Notes: generated by a model not told the origin, from the sequence alone. 64,000 nt of DNA from Macrothele yani (GCA_039090855.1 CM077001.1:120096922-120160921), one strand, 5' to 3'. Numbered from the stretch's first letter, positions 1 through 11,648 are shown. Translations and numbers: made by a program.

Positions 1-600
1 CGACCGTCTGGAAACAAATTCGTAATGGATTGTCCTCTCGAAATTCCCCCAGACGCAGAGCATGCTCGAAGCGCCCACGTCTAACAACATGTTCTGGAAG
101 ATGGCCCGGGCTCAACCACTGCCATTGTGTGTTAAAATTACAGAAATAGATCCACTTTTCATGGCACGTAACAGTTCTCTTGATAAAACGCGCATCGCAC
201 GGGTTGTTTTCTAGGAGCTTCATGCACACTTCCACTAGGTTGTTTGCTTCGGCTGGCATCAGTTCGTGAGGAACAATGCGGCAGCTCCTATAGACCTTGC
301 CGGGGTCTTGAAGGTGACGAACCACAGTGGTCTGTGATATGCCCAGCTCGCCTGATAATCTCAGAGTTCTGGTTGTCGGATTTGCCTCTATGGTCTGGCG
401 CACGGCCTCCGAATCCACGGTTCTCGGCCGATCTGACCTTGGCTGATCGTCGAGGTTTTTGTAACCTGTGCGAAATTTCTTGAACCATCTGGTTGAGGTG
501 CTGTGGTCCACGGGACCTTTCCCTTTCGCATTACAAATGTTTCGTGTTTGCTTGAGCAGAGTTATGGCAAATTCGTAAAGCAGAAGTTCCCAAATTAGTC
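1..600 (-). pseudogene. Mariner transposase fragment, cut by the window edge
   Basis: Conceptual translation of the minus strand reads almost continuously as the N-terminal half of a mariner transposase. It runs from 'NICNAKGKGPVDHSTSTRW' through a helix-turn-helix block 'RTLRLSGELGISQTTVVRHL' to 'CHEKWIYF' and 'TQWQW'. The catalytic third of the protein lies beyond the left edge. Short frameshifts are present. It is a different mariner lineage from the copy at 730-2001, judging by the words around the helix-turn-helix. Confidence 0.7.
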
Positions 601-729
601 AGTTGTGGCTGTTCACCTTTTAGGCGTTCCAACCACAGACTGAACGGCGACATGCAATTCTGTTCACAGCAACGACTGCTACTGTACTTTATACCCCTTT
701 CGAACGACGGCAGTGCACGACTTGAACTA

Positions 730-2001
730 TTGGGTTGTCGGAAAAGTCATGACGTATTTTAGCCATGTTTTGCAAAGGTCATTTATTGATAGAAAGAAGA
801 AAGATCAATCAACAATATAATGCCCGTTTTGTTCGATAACCTTTATCCATCTTTCAGTGAGCTGCAGAATGCATCGTTCATAGAAGGACCTGTCTTTCGT
901 GGCGAAAAACTGTACAAGGTGCTGATTTATACCTCATCTGAATTGAACGTTATATCACGCAAGGACTGTTGAAGAGAGCGAAACAAGTGGAAGTTTGACG
1001 GCGCAAGGTCAGGCGAGTATGCTGGGTGTGGCAACACATCCCATCCAAGCTCCAATAATTTTTGGCGGGTGATCAAACTTGTGTGTGGTCTCGCGCTGTC
1101 GTGATGGAACACAACACCTTTACTATGAACGAGCTCTGAACGTTGATGGATTCGTTCAAACTGTCCAATTGCCGACAGTACACATTCGAATTGATTGTTT
1201 GGTTCCGTGGTAAGAGCTCGAAAAACACGACACCTTCAAAATCCCACCACACTGAGACCAGAACCTTCCGCTAATTTGGATGTCGTTTGAGGCGAAGCAG
1301 CACGTCGGGACCAAGACCGTTTGCGCAGCACATTGTTGTACACAATACACTTTTCGTCACCACTTATCAGTCGCTTCAGAAAAAAGGATCGTTTTCCACA
1401 CGTTTAATGAGCATATCGCAGATGTTTATATGCGCCGGCAATTGAGCTTCTTTGAGTTAATGAGGAACCCACACGTCAGGCTTGCTTACGTATCCCAGCT
1501 TCTTAAGGTGGTCGTGAACGCTTGAATGATGGATGTGCAATGTGTCTGCAATCTCTTGTGTCGTGTAACGGGGCTTTGACTCGATCAATGCCTTGATTTG
1601 GTCGTCATAAACCTCTGTGAGCCTCCCGGACCGAGCAGCATCGTTGAGGACAAAATCACCAGCACGGAATTTTGCGAACCACCGCTGTCACTGACGTTCT
1701 TGCCGAGCCTTATCACCGTACACTTTACGCAAATTTTCACAAGCTTGACGCGCGTTCTTCTCTTTACGGAAGTAAAACAGTAAAATATGGCGAAAATGCA
1801 CAGTTTGGTCTTCCATCTTCAACTTGATGTCAAATCTCCGCAAATCAACCAAATCCCTCACTATTCCTTTTAGACTGCAGCCAGAACTGGCACCTGTCGA
1901 ATACCATAGCGATAACAGAGCTGCGCATGCCTCTAGTACTTCCAAAGCCGTTCAACCGCCATCAGGTGCCAAAATGCGTCATGACTTTTGCGACAACCCA
2001 A
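730..2001 (-). mobile_element. Full-length degenerate mariner element
   Basis: A 1272-bp mariner with about 30-bp terminal inverted repeats (both ends TTGGGTTGTCG...AAAAGTCATGACG) and TA duplications at 728-729 and 2002-2003. The transposase reads on the minus strand from about 1817 (MEDQTVHFRHILLFYF) to about 800. It is broken by stops and frameshifts. The second catalytic Asp survives in HDSARPH. The first is Asn (VYNN) and the third is Asn (PSNFHLF instead of PSDFHLF). The element is therefore dead by both frame and catalytic loss. Confidence 0.85.
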
Positions 2002-2528
2002 TAGTTTAAACGTGTTAGATACCCGCCGCAGCATATGCGTTTATGCAAATATTGCAAAACTTTCGACTCACCCTCTGTATATACCACAGATCAACAAACG
2101 CTATCTGCATGAAAAATACAGTTTACATCTTCGACGATAGTACACCACCCTTTGTCTGCTATCTCCAGACATTATATCTCGTTCTTAGCTTGTCAAACAT
2201 GTACACGCCATTCATTCTTGACATCGAGATTGCTCCAAGCATAACACTCAGTGATTGAGAAAGAAGCTCAAAGAAGACGAACTCAAAATTTACATAGAGA
2301 AAGGCAACTAAAAATGAAAGTTAAATTAGAATATACCTCACGTGATCTACGTGTTGTAAAGAATAATCTTAAGCATTCGTTATTCTTCCATTCATTGGAC
2401 CGTACCGTTAGTTTATCTTTTTTGTGCCCTAAGTAAAGTTAACACACCGACAGTCAAAACCTTAAACGTTTCAAGTGAGCTGACAAAACAGTAGGACAAG
2501 CGTGCGATGCTTTTGGAATCCATATATA
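2002..2528. other. Intronic or intergenic spacer, nothing recognised
   Basis: AT-rich sequence between a mariner and a Tc1 element. Both strands were read for the missing last exons of the carotenoid oxygenase and for transposon ends. Nothing was found. Confidence 0.5.
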
Positions 2529-2609
2529 CACAGTCGATTCATATTATTGTGACCACCACCTGCTTTGACGTCAACAGTGTATAACGAAGTAAATTTCTCC
2601 GTCATTTTT

Positions 2610-2681
2610 GTCCACGCCGGGGCTCGAACCCGGGTCCCCTCATTCCGGAATAAGTCACACTACCAATTGAGCTACGCGGAC
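2610..2681 (-). promoter_or_regulatory. tRNA-like Pol III promoter domain in TRIM LTR
   Basis: A 72-nt segment folds like a tRNA: 7-bp acceptor stem (GTCCGCG with CGTGGAC, one wobble), A box TAGCTCAATTGG and a B box GGTTCGAGCCC inside a 5-bp T stem. The anticodon arm has an irregular loop (TTCCGGAA), so a working tRNA is unlikely. The same 72-nt domain recurs at 3033-3104, 15745-15816, 16173-16244 and, on the plus strand, 12110-12181. Confidence 0.75.
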
Positions 2682-3032
2682 GTCCGTTCTGACTGCTATC
2701 TGCTTTTATGTCGTGTGCGTCCTGCTGGCAGGTACGTCACATCCCCCCCCCCCGAAGGAGGACCGGGGGCATGGCCCACGGGTCAGCCGTGACATTGAAT
2801 CGTTGCAGGCAGCCATCCGCTGTAGAACGTGCACTTGAGAACTCCCAGTCAATCTGGTGTGTGGAATGCAACGTCACACGCATTTATTTTTCGAAGCGCT
2901 GGAGAAGGGATTCTCTTATTTTCCTATCTCGCGGTGTGGAAAGAACATCACACCATTGCGAGATTTTGAACGGCCGGGTCATCCGGAAAGTTCGGGCGCC
3001 ATTATAACGAAGTAAATTTTTCCGTCATTTTT

Positions 3033-3104
3033 GTCCACGCCGGGGCTCGAACCCGGGTCCCCTCATTCTGGAATAAGTCACTCTACCAATTGAGTTACGC
3101 GGAC
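3033..3104 (-). promoter_or_regulatory. tRNA-like domain in the 5' LTR of TRIM copy 1
   Basis: Same 72-nt domain as at 2610-2681. On the minus strand this is the upstream LTR, so its A box (TAACTCAATTGG, one change) and intact B box would be the ones placed to start transcription through the element. Confidence 0.7.
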
Positions 3105-3351
3105 GTTCGTTCTGACTGCTATCTGCCTTTATGTCGTGTGCGTCCTGCTGGCAGGTACGTCACAAGTGCGCACCCAATGAAAGAAGGCACGTGTCGTGAG
3201 CTTAAAATGTCTCTTGACGACATGAACAGCGTAAATGTCTCTTGACGTCAACAGCGCGTACCCAATGAAAGAAAGCATATGTCGTGAGCTCGCTTTGAGG
3301 GTATATAAAATCTGCTGTAGGCATTCTGAAAATATATCACTCGTTGGTGTC

Positions 3352-4386
3352 ATGGATAAAAGGAGCGATTTATCAGATTTGCAAAAAGGCATGATTATCG
3401 GCTTTTGGGTCAAGGGTGGCAGTATTTCTGAAACAGAGTAGTTTGTGAACTGTTCGGGTGATGCTGTGATTAAAGTGTATCGTGATTGAAGAAATGGCAC
3501 CATTGCGAATAAGCGACGTGGAAACGGCGGAGCAACACGTGCCATTGATGCGAGAAGTGAACGTTGGCTGCGAAGGTGCGTGAAGGCCGATCGACACGCT
3601 ACAGAGTAGAAACTCACCGGCTGAATGAACCAGGGGGCTACGGGAAGTGTGTCTAAAACGACAGTTCATCGAACCCTGCTACATATGGGACTTCGATGCA
3701 GAGGGATCGTCACTGCACCTATGCTAACGAAGGTGCATCGGCAGAAAAGGCTTACATTTGCACGGCAGTATCGGAATTGGACCTCAGCTGATTGGCAAAG
3801 TATTGACTTCTCCGATGAGTCACGCTTTATGTTTCAACGGATGGATTGGCGTATAAGGCGAGAAATATCGGAGAACAAGCACTCTTCAACCATTGCTGGA
3901 CGAACACAAGCTGGTGGTGGCAACGTTATAGTCTGTGGAATGTTTTCGTGGCATTCTCTGGGTCAACTCATACCTGTGGAAGGCACTATGGACCGAATTC
4001 GTTATGAGTCGATCCTTGCAGACCACGTACACTCATACATGCTGATTGTCTTCCCTGGGGCGGACGGGATCTTCCAGCACTACAGTGCGACGTGTCACAC
4101 AGCTAGAAATGTCCGAGATTGGTTGGAAGAGCTCGATGAAGATTTTAAAGTACTTCCCTGGCTCCCTAATTCTCCAGACTTAAACCCAAATGAGCATCTA
4201 TGGGACCACTTCTATCGTGTTGTTCGCTCTATTGATTCTCCACTACGCACCCTCCAGCAGCTGTCAGATGCACTGCAGTCGGCATGGCTCCACAGACCTG
4301 TGAACACCTTCCAGCACCTTATTGAGTCACTCCCAGCCTGTCTGGCTGCTGTCCGCGCTGCACACAGCAGTTACTCTGGATATTAG
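3352..4386 (+). pseudogene. Tc1-like transposase, family 1 (broken)
   Basis: The reading starts MDKRSDLSDLQKGMIIGF and has the two helix-turn-helix repeats of Tc1 transposases, but in-frame stops interrupt it (for example after SISETE and in YRD*RNG). The frame is then open from 3625 to 4386. The catalytic domain shows FSDESRF with the first Asp, but the second motif reads QHYSATCH where the family has QDNATCH, so the second Asp is lost. The Glu motif survives as SPDLNPNEHLWD. This is a DD34E enzyme with one catalytic residue missing. Confidence 0.85.
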
Positions 4387-4475
4387 CTGGTATTCACAAT
4401 AATGTGACTCGACCGTGTATATACGAGTATTTTTTTAAACTGACTTTTTACCCAGTTAATGGGTAGTTCGCTTAC

Positions 4476-4585
4476 CAAGCCTGTTGCTTCTGATCCGTGT
4501 GGTTTTCCTATGCTATAAAAGTACTTGTACTTTCTCTGGTTAAAACCTTCATAATTCATTCTGGGAAGCTCCGTTGACCAAGCAT
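4476..4585 (-). CDS. Carotenoid oxygenase, exon F (last exon in window)
   Basis: This 110-bp exon begins after tcgtttacag with the two bases that complete the exon E split codon (Asp) and ends in phase 0 before gtaagc. It encodes 36 residues: 'STELPRMNYEGFNQRKYKYFY' matches the RPE65 block '[20 protein letters not shown]'. The glutamate before LPRMNY corresponds to the second-shell glutamate Glu417. The exon lies only 59 bp right of the end of a Tc1 element (2529-4417). The remaining C-terminal exons, with the SEP(I/V)FV block and the fourth iron-ligand histidine, were not found in 1-4475 and must lie beyond the left edge. Confidence 0.9.
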
Positions 4586-4860
4586 CTGTAAACGATAAGA
4601 GATTATCTTGTGAGATTATAATGATATCAAAACGCATGTACAATGAGATAACTGCATCATTAATAGTAAAAAACACATATAATAAACATTTTTGATCCTC
4701 TTATAATTAGTTCATTTTTAAGTCGGCGAACACAGCTGTGTTGTGTTTAACTGCACAGAGATGTATTACGTAAGTTGTTGCAGATGTAATGTCGGGGGGC
4801 GGTAATATTGATGGAAACTTCAAACGCAAAAAATATTTTACAAAATTATCTTCGTTAATA

Positions 4861-6141
4861 ATGGGTTAGTGCGAATGAAATGTCCGGCGCGAACGAGAGG
4901 TAGAGACAGGCCCCCACCACAGCTGAATGGGACCATCCAAAGGTGTTGCAGGTATTACGTCACAGAGTTACTATAAATAAGTAGCACGTGTGTGAAGAAC
5001 AAGTTTCAGGCGTGGTTTGTTTGGAAGTAACGTGGCTTGCAAAGGAAACATGCAGAAGCCGGATTTTAAAGTATACTTTCTCAATGAATTTAAACTGGGC
5101 CAAGAAATTGCCACTCGAAACGTTACCAAAGCGTTTGGGGAAAATACAGCCAACGAACGAACCATTCGGCGATACTTTGTGAAGTTTCGAAGCGGGAGAT
5201 ACGGACCTGCAAAACGAAGCACGTAGTCACTGACCTGTTGCTGTTTCAGATCATGTTCTGTTACATGTGGTTGAAGCGGACCACCGAAAAACGCATCGTG
5301 AGATAGCGGCAGAGGTAGGTGTCTACCATACAACAGTTGTTCGGCGTCTGGCTGCGCTGGGTATGGTAAAAAAGCTGGACATGTGGCTGCCGCATGAGTT
5401 GACAACTGCTAACAAGACTTGGGTTTGGAAGTCTGCATGTATCTGCTTGCCAGGAGTAAACAGGAACCTCTACTGCATGGAATCGTCACCTGCGGCGAGA
5501 AGTGGGTTCTTTATGATAATCGGAAACGATCTGCACATTGGTTAAGCAAGACACATCCTGCTGGACGGCATCCTAAGCCACCCCTACACACCAAGAAGAT
5601 GATGCTTCTTGTCCGGTAGTCCACAGCGGGGATAATTCATAGGAGTTTCTTGCCAAGAGGGCAAACCATCACTGCAGAACGTTATTGTGCTGAATTACAC
5701 CAGATGCACCGGAAATTGCCGCAGAAACAATCGGCTTCGGTCAACAGACATGGTGGTGTTCAGCTTCAGGACAACACTCGCCCTCATGTCGCACAACGAA
5801 CGATGCTGACACTAAGTGCCTTGGGCTATGAAGCACTGCCACATCCTTTCTATTCCCCGAACTTGTCTTCGATAGACTATCATCTGTTTCGTCGCCTGGA
5901 TCACTTCCTGTTCGGGAAACAGTTCAGGACACACAACGAGGTTCAACATGCAGTCGATAACTTCTTCAGGTCCCAGTCATTGGTCGTTTTTCGTTCTGGG
6001 ATCATGCCCTTGCCGGACAGGTGGCAACTATGTGTCGATGCCGAGGGGGATTATTTTGCCTAAGTAAGTTGTTGTACTTTTCCATTCTCGCCGTCCACGT
6101 GTGCTGGTCCTTTGCCGGACATTTAATTCACACCAACCCAA
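4861..6141 (+). mobile_element. Mariner element with three catalytic Asp but broken frame
   Basis: A 1281-bp mariner with inverted ends (ATGGGTTAGTG...TGTCCGGC and its complement) and TA at 4859-4860 and 6142-6143. The transposase starts near 5050 (MQKPDFKVYFLNEFKLGQEI). It passes through the helix-turn-helix (NERTIRRYFVKFRSG, then REIAAEVGVYHTTVVRRL) and ends at 6063 (AEGDYFA). All three Asp are present: VLYDN, LQDNTRPH and SSIDYHLF. Stops and frameshifts near 5226, 5545 and 5620 make it a pseudogene. Confidence 0.85.
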
Positions 6142-6143
6142 TA

Positions 6144-6745
6144 GTTACGGCCAGCAGCAACACACGCCAACGAGATACAAGCTTCTGTATGCAGTCGTGA
6201 AAAAATGCAGTTTCGGAATACAAAAAAATCATAGAATGCAGTTTCATCTAATGTTTGATTGGAAAACGATTTTACCTTGTAGAAAGGTGTCGAGGTGCTT
6301 GAAGAAGTGATAGTCCGCAGGGGACAGATTAGGTGAATAAGGCTGAAAGGTGAGGTTTCATCACACGTGCCGTGGCGCCTCTAAATGTTTTTTCTTTTTG
6401 TATGAAGAACGGCAAAGGCGAGCTGATATGAAATCGCTGTGTTTTGTGCTGTTCCGCAACTTATGTGGGACCCATTTTTCTAGCTTTTTCACTTTGTCTA
6501 TGGACGTTAAAGTCGGAAAATGGTTGCAATGTGTATTTTTCCACAGGTTCTCGTACTCTTTGACGTGAATAGGATTCAATCAAAGCCTCCAACTAGGCGT
6601 CATAGATACCTCCTTCTGGTCTACCGCGTGATTCATTTTCGAGGCTCATATCGCCGTACCGGAGCTTAGCTAAAGTAAAGGTACCTTCCGGAAATGCTTT
6701 GATGTTGCGAGGGACCTCTGCAGCCGACTGTCCAAGTTTACATCC
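6144..6745 (-). pseudogene. Mariner transposase remnant, centre deleted
   Basis: The minus strand encodes an N-terminal piece (GQSAAEVPRNIKAFPEGTFT at about 6740-6660, then KVKKLEKWVPHKLRNSTK near 6490). It jumps to a C-terminal piece 'FQPYSPNLSPADYHFFKHLD' at about 6350-6290, so the catalytic centre is missing. It starts directly against the TA duplication of the preceding mariner. No inverted ends were found. Confidence 0.65.
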
Positions 6746-6779
6746 ATATAAGCATATATGGCACAAATTTAGCTCATAT

Positions 6780-7577
6780 GGCTGCAGTGCGATTTTTTAT
6801 GTATTTATTTTATAAAATTTCTGCTGTACAATATTATAGAAAAGCAATATAATACTCAGTAAAAACACAATATGTGCCACAATCATAAACTAATTGCACA
6901 AATAAAGTAAACAAATTCACCAATAAAACTCACAAAATACATACAACAAATCACCAAAACTTTCACAATAAATACAAATTCTGCACAACAGCAACACTCA
7001 TTCCATAAAAAATTAATATCAATTCAATAGACTAATTACCAATTGTCAATATGAATAAAATATTATATGCTAAAAATAATTAAATGTATCGCAAGGGGCC
7101 AGGGGAAAAGGCTGAAATACTGCCTGACAAGCCCCTGATCCTCTCTTTAAATAAATACAAAATATTCCAGTCCAGTCAAGACAACGGAAGCAAATTTACA
7201 ACGCGTTTCTTTTACAAATCATAAAGCAATAAATTCCAATATTCAATTTCCCGTCGAAAAAACCCTTTAGCACTCGCTTAAATACCGAATATCGTGCCTC
7301 TGATCTAATAATGAACGGTAATCCATTCCACTCACGCAATCCGAACACGTTGATATTATTAATTAATACCTGTACGAGCCCACGGAACAGAAAAACCCGA
7401 CCCACCACGAGTATCATAGGAGTGAGTGCTACGCCGTAATACAATCGAGTTGGAGTGTCTTCCTGTAAAAATACGTTTATGGACCATTAGCAGCAATCTG
7501 TATTTATGTAGTTGCTCAATAGTTAATATCTGAAAATGACGAAAAAGAAACTCCAAACCAACCGAAAAACTTAACAA
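6780..7577 (-). pseudogene. 5'-truncated LINE, C-terminus of a reverse transcriptase ORF
   Basis: The minus strand encodes 'LTIEQLHKYRLLLMVHKRIF', 'STHSYDTRG' and 'FGLREWNGLPFIIRSEARYS', split by one frameshift near 7360. This is the usual C-terminal tail of jockey/CR1-type LINE polymerases, after the catalytic domain. An AT-rich 3' region follows to about 6780. The 5' truncation point abuts a Tc1 fragment at about 7578. Confidence 0.6.
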
Positions 7578-7582
7578 TTTAG

Positions 7583-8341
7583 TGGAGCAAGTCACTGGCC
7601 GGATGAACCAGAGGGCTACCGGAAGTGTGTCTGAAACCATAGCTCAGCGAACCCTGCTCCGTATGGGCTCCAATGCAGACGGATGGTCACTGCACCTATG
7701 CTAACGAAGCTGCATCGGCAAAAAAGGCTTACATTTGCACGGCAGTATCGGAATTGGACCTCCGCTGATTGGCAAAGGATTGCTTTCTCCGATGAGTCAC
7801 CTTTTCTCCTTCATCGAACGAATGGACGTTGTCGTATAAGGCAAGAAACATCGGACAACAAACACTCTTCAACCATTGCTGGAAGAACACAAGCTGGTGG
7901 GGGCAGCGTTATAGTCTGGGGAATGTGTTCGTGGAATTCTCTGGGTCCACTCATACCTGTGGAAGGCACTATGGACAGAATTCGTCACATGAGATCTTCC
8001 AGAACGACCATGCGACGTGTCACAGAGCTAGAAATGTCCGAAAATGGTCGGAAGAGCAGGATAAAGACTCCAAAGTACTTATCTTGGCCCCCTGATTCCC
8101 CAGACTTAAACCCAATTGAGCATCTGTGGGACCACCTAAATCGTGTTGTTCGCTCTATAGATCCTCCACCATGCACCCTCCAGCAACTGTCAGATGCACT
8201 GCAGTCATCATGGCTCCACAAACCTTAACACCTTGCAACACCTTATTGAGTCACTCCCAGCCCGTCTAGCTGCTGTCCGCGCTGCACACGGCGGTTGCTC
8301 TGGATATCAGCCAGTGGTCACAATAATGTGACTCGACCGTG
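7583..8341 (+). mobile_element. 5'-truncated Tc1-like copy, family 1
   Basis: This is the 3' part of the family seen at 2529-4417, ending in the same inverted end (CAATAATGTGACTCGACCGTG) with TA at 8342-8343. The transposase frame 7683-8228 keeps IAFSDESPF. It then loses the stretch between MDRIR and the QDNA block by an internal deletion. The Glu motif SPDLNPIEHLWD remains near 8100-8135. Confidence 0.8.
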
Positions 8342-9532
8342 TATTTTTTATACATCAGATAAGAATGTAAGGGCTTCCCATTAATGTCGACCTCCCCCCC
8401 CCCTTCACACAAGAAAGAGAGAGGGAGGAAGTATCATTATTATGTGCGTACTCAAGTAACAAGATGTCCTTCATTTTGTTGCCCAAGTGTATGAAGTTAA
8501 TTCTTTTACCTCGGCTTACTTTCATGTTTTCACCAAATGATCAAAAATTCCCTTTTTTCATGCAGTAGCTACCAGAACTTTAAATTTTAGTCGACAGAAC
8601 ATTGTATACTATCAGTTTTAATCATATCTAGGGGAAAATGCATAGTTGTAACTTAAAATATTCACAGACGTTTTTGAGTAACGAAATGCACACGAAACAC
8701 TTAATAAATAATAATTGAGAATGTTAGGCAAAGAAAAAAGGCAGACCGTAGCCCTACCATTCAGTTGTTCGTTTCCCATTGCGTTAGTTAATTCGTTTAG
8801 CAGTATTAAATGAAACTAAATATAAAAATGAAAGGAAAAACTAACTTGAGCCCAGGCCCGTAAGGGCCCAGGTTTTAGTCAAAGATTTGATATTAGCCCG
8901 TGCTCATCCCTGTAGCAGTGATAGGGCAGCCTGTGATGCAACAATAAGAGTTCGGGATTCATGGAGGCCACCGATACCTGCGGAAGGGAGAGAAGACGGG
9001 CAGATTCCTCCATGAAGTCAACGACATAGGTCCATCTCATCAAAACTTTTGTATGTGTGTGTGTGTGTGTGAAAGCGAGGTGGTGTTCGATTCACTTAGT
9101 GAATCATATCGAAACACTGCATACTTTTAATCGGCATGCCTTCGTACAGGTGAACTGAATATCACCATAATATTAGTGCATGTAGATTACCATTAAACTA
9201 GTACAAGCAAGCTCACTGTAAATTCCTATCACATCTTTTATTCATAGTCGCGTTGTCTGATTAGGTCGGTCAGCCTGCATAAAACAGCATCGGTTAAAAT
9301 TTGTACATAGACGGACAGTATGAACCTGCCAAAGTTTGCTGAACTGTAACAATACACATTCAACTTAGGCGTTACCTTAAAAAGGGCTGTGTTATTTAAC
9401 GTCCCTCTTGTTATCTCTATATACTAAATCTACATCTTTATCGTTTTTCTATTTTATGTTAATTAATTAAATGTTGTGTTTTGTGCTAAGTCCTCCAATA
9501 TTTTTTTAGTGTGTGTGGCCTATTTGCTCTGA
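8342..9532. other. Intron sequence without recognised gene
   Basis: AT-rich sequence with a poly-C tract near 8390-8404 and a short GT repeat at about 9053-9071. No exon or transposon end could be supported. Confidence 0.5.
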
Positions 9533-9912
9533 ATCCTGCCTCATTTCTGAAAATTCCAATAAATTCTTCTAAATTCTGCTTCATTTCCGAAATTTCCGAA
9601 AATTCCAATAAATTCTTCTAAATCTTGCCTCGTTTCCGGAAACTGCAATAACTTCTTCTAAATTTTAACTCATTTCCGGAAATTGCAATGAATTCTTCTA
9701 AATTCTGCCTCATTTCCGGAAATTCCAATAAGTTCTCCAAATCCTGCCTCATTTCCGAAAATTCCAATAAATATTTCTAAATCTTGCCTCACTTCTAGAA
9801 TTTTAAATAAATTTTTCTAAAGCCTGCCTCATTTCCGGAAATTCCAATTTTATTTTATTTTCTAAATCTTGCCTTATTTCCGGAATTCCAATAAAATCTT
9901 CTAAATTCTTTT
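9533..9912. repeat. Degenerate 40-bp minisatellite
   Basis: About nine or ten imperfect units carry the words CCTGCCTCATTTCCGGAA, ATTCCAATAAATTCTTCTAA. Unit length drifts between about 38 and 48 bp. It lies 300 bp from the 3' border of exon E of the host gene. Confidence 0.8.
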
Positions 9913-10214
9913 ATGTATCAAAAATCGAATACATGCTCTGATCCGATAGCCATTGGGCTAGAGTAATAATATTATATAAGCATATTTCCTTTTTTCTTTC
10001 AAAAGACCTGCTAAAAGTCGTGGTATTACTTCAGAAAAATGAATATCACCTAACTCGCAAGAGCTCCACCGAGGATTTTATGATTACGGCCTTGAGAGAC
10101 TCAACCCTTTTTAGTTTCTGAAGGAGGCCAAAATTATTAAAGCACTTTAGCAACATCCAAGTTCTATATCAAAAACATAATTATTCTGCATTGTTTAGAA
10201 AAAATTTATTTTAC
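9913..10214. other. Intron flank of exon E
   Basis: AT-rich, with no feature beyond the donor site of exon E at its right end. Confidence 0.5.
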
Positions 10215-10320
10215 CATCCTTTATGAGTTCTTCAGGTTCACAGAAAATGGCACCATCTTTTTGAATTGTAGCCTTCGCTTTACTATTTTCAAGAGTTACC
10301 AAGTTTTTTCCAATGTTTTT
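10215..10320 (-). CDS. Carotenoid oxygenase, exon E
   Basis: This 106-bp exon starts in phase 0 after tttactttgcag and ends with one base of a split codon before gtaaaa. It encodes 35 residues including 'GKNLVTLENSKAKA' and 'GAIFCEPEEL'. These match the RPE65 block 'GKNLVTLPNTTATA...WLEPEVL'. It is not in any long ORF and was found by homology and splice phase. It lies 300 bp right of a degenerate 40-bp tandem repeat (9533-9912). Confidence 0.88.
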
Positions 10321-11151
10321 CTGCAAAGTAAACAAAATACTAATAAGGTTACTAACACAATAATATTTGAAATATAAAAGAAATTTTGTCGCACTGCATT
10401 TTATTACTTAGTAAATCATTTGTTTATAATGGAAGGGGTGATTCGGTGAACATGTAGTGCAAGATTTGTTATAATCTTTTACGATCTGATCAATCAGTAA
10501 AATTCTCATAAAGTGCGTTTTATATTGGACCGAAATTTCCGTAGAGTGGCAACACTTTTATTATTAGCAATGTCTCCATACTGGCTGCGTCAACTGTTAA
10601 CAGCAACGCTTGCTCTTTTATGCAGAAAAATTTATACCATTGAAATTTGCGGCCCGTGGGTTGAGGTGTTGTTCACTGCAGCAATGCTGTTCGGCGAGTG
10701 ATAAATAGAGCAGAAATTTCGAAAAGAAATTAACACAAACACGAGTCTAGGAAAATATTTTGGAAAATGGCAGCAGAAATGGTTTTAACTAATTGTGGAC
10801 GTCAGTTTCACAACAACGAGAATATGTAAACCTGAGGTCTGTGAATGGTTGTGTGCTCAGATGCTTACATTTCATCAAAATGGAATTTTTACCTCGTGTC
10901 GAGCTGGAAAAAATGCATCAGTGTTCTTGGAGGTTAAGTGAGAAAATAGTGTCTTCGAATTAGTTTGCGTGCTGCTGCTTTCAAACTCGAAAATGTGAAG
11001 ATCCTGAATACACAAGAGAGATATTTATTTTTCACACAAGAGTAGAAATAAATATAGCAGCTCTGTTTGAAAAAAGGCTGAACAATTATTACATATTCAT
11101 TCAAACCTACTACAGCAGGAAATTACAATCAGACTTCGTCACAAATCAGAT
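10321..11151. other. Intron flank upstream of exon E
   Basis: Contains the acceptor of exon E at its left end (tttactttgcag on the minus strand). No transposon or further exon was recognised on either strand. Confidence 0.5.
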
Positions 11152-11159
11152 GTTGTACT

Positions 11160-11586
11160 TAGAGGTCTGCACAGGCTTAATTTGGTGAGCCCGGCCCGGC
11201 TCGGCCCGTTTAAAATATCAGACACTCGTCCCGGCCCGTGATGTGCCATTTGGTATTATTTTGTCTTTCTATTATATTTTATTAAAATGTGAAAATTAAA
11301 TAATGAAATGAGATTTTATTGAAAATATTTAATTGAATGTAAGCCTAAAAATATTAGCTAAACTTTGACAATTAACCAAAAATATAACTTTAAAGAGAAA
11401 GAAAAAGGAAGACTAAGTGCGTTTAGAATCTCCCTTTCTCTGAACTAGTAAGCGGTAACACTATGAAAGTCAATCCCTATACAGATCAGGGATAGAAGAA
11501 AAAATCCATGTCGTCCCACTCTCTCATACAAATACACAATACATACACCCTCACCCCACTGCAGACATCCTCCGTCCCCCCACTCT

Positions 11587-11648
<62 letters not shown>

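Larger units (their letters stand above)
2580..3164 (-). mobile_element. TRIM retroelement copy 1, LTRs carry a tRNA-like domain
   Basis: A 585-bp element with two direct 162-bp terminal repeats (2580-2741 and 3003-3164, six differences) and a 261-bp centre. On the minus strand each LTR runs TGTGACGTACC...CTTCGTTATA. One base after the 5' LTR comes TGGCGCCCGAAC, which matches the 3' end of tRNA-Lys(UUU) as a primer-binding site. A run of 11 G sits just before the 3' LTR as a polypurine tract. The host Tc1 is duplicated at the junction (AGTG at 2576-2579 and 3165-3168). There is no ORF of its own. Structure and priming signals fit a TRIM mobilised by an LTR element elsewhere. No TTTT occurs on the sense strand anywhere in this copy. 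Confidence 0.85.
2529..4417 (+). mobile_element. Tc1-like element, family 1, with a nested TRIM
   Basis: Inverted ends CAC(A/G)GTCGA(T/G)TC...TTATTGTGACC flank the element, with TA at 2527-2528 and 4418-4419. Without the 585-bp TRIM insertion it is 1304 bp. A duplicated 5' leader segment (two copies of CCCAATGAAAGAA followed by tgtcgtgagct) lies at about 3170-3295, followed by a TATA-like tatataaaa near 3301. Sister copies are at 7583-8341 and 58003-59476. Confidence 0.88.

Noticed and set aside
2010..2520. A C-terminal exon of the carotenoid oxygenase
   Set aside because: No frame on the minus strand encodes the SEP(I/V)FV block or the last histidine motif.
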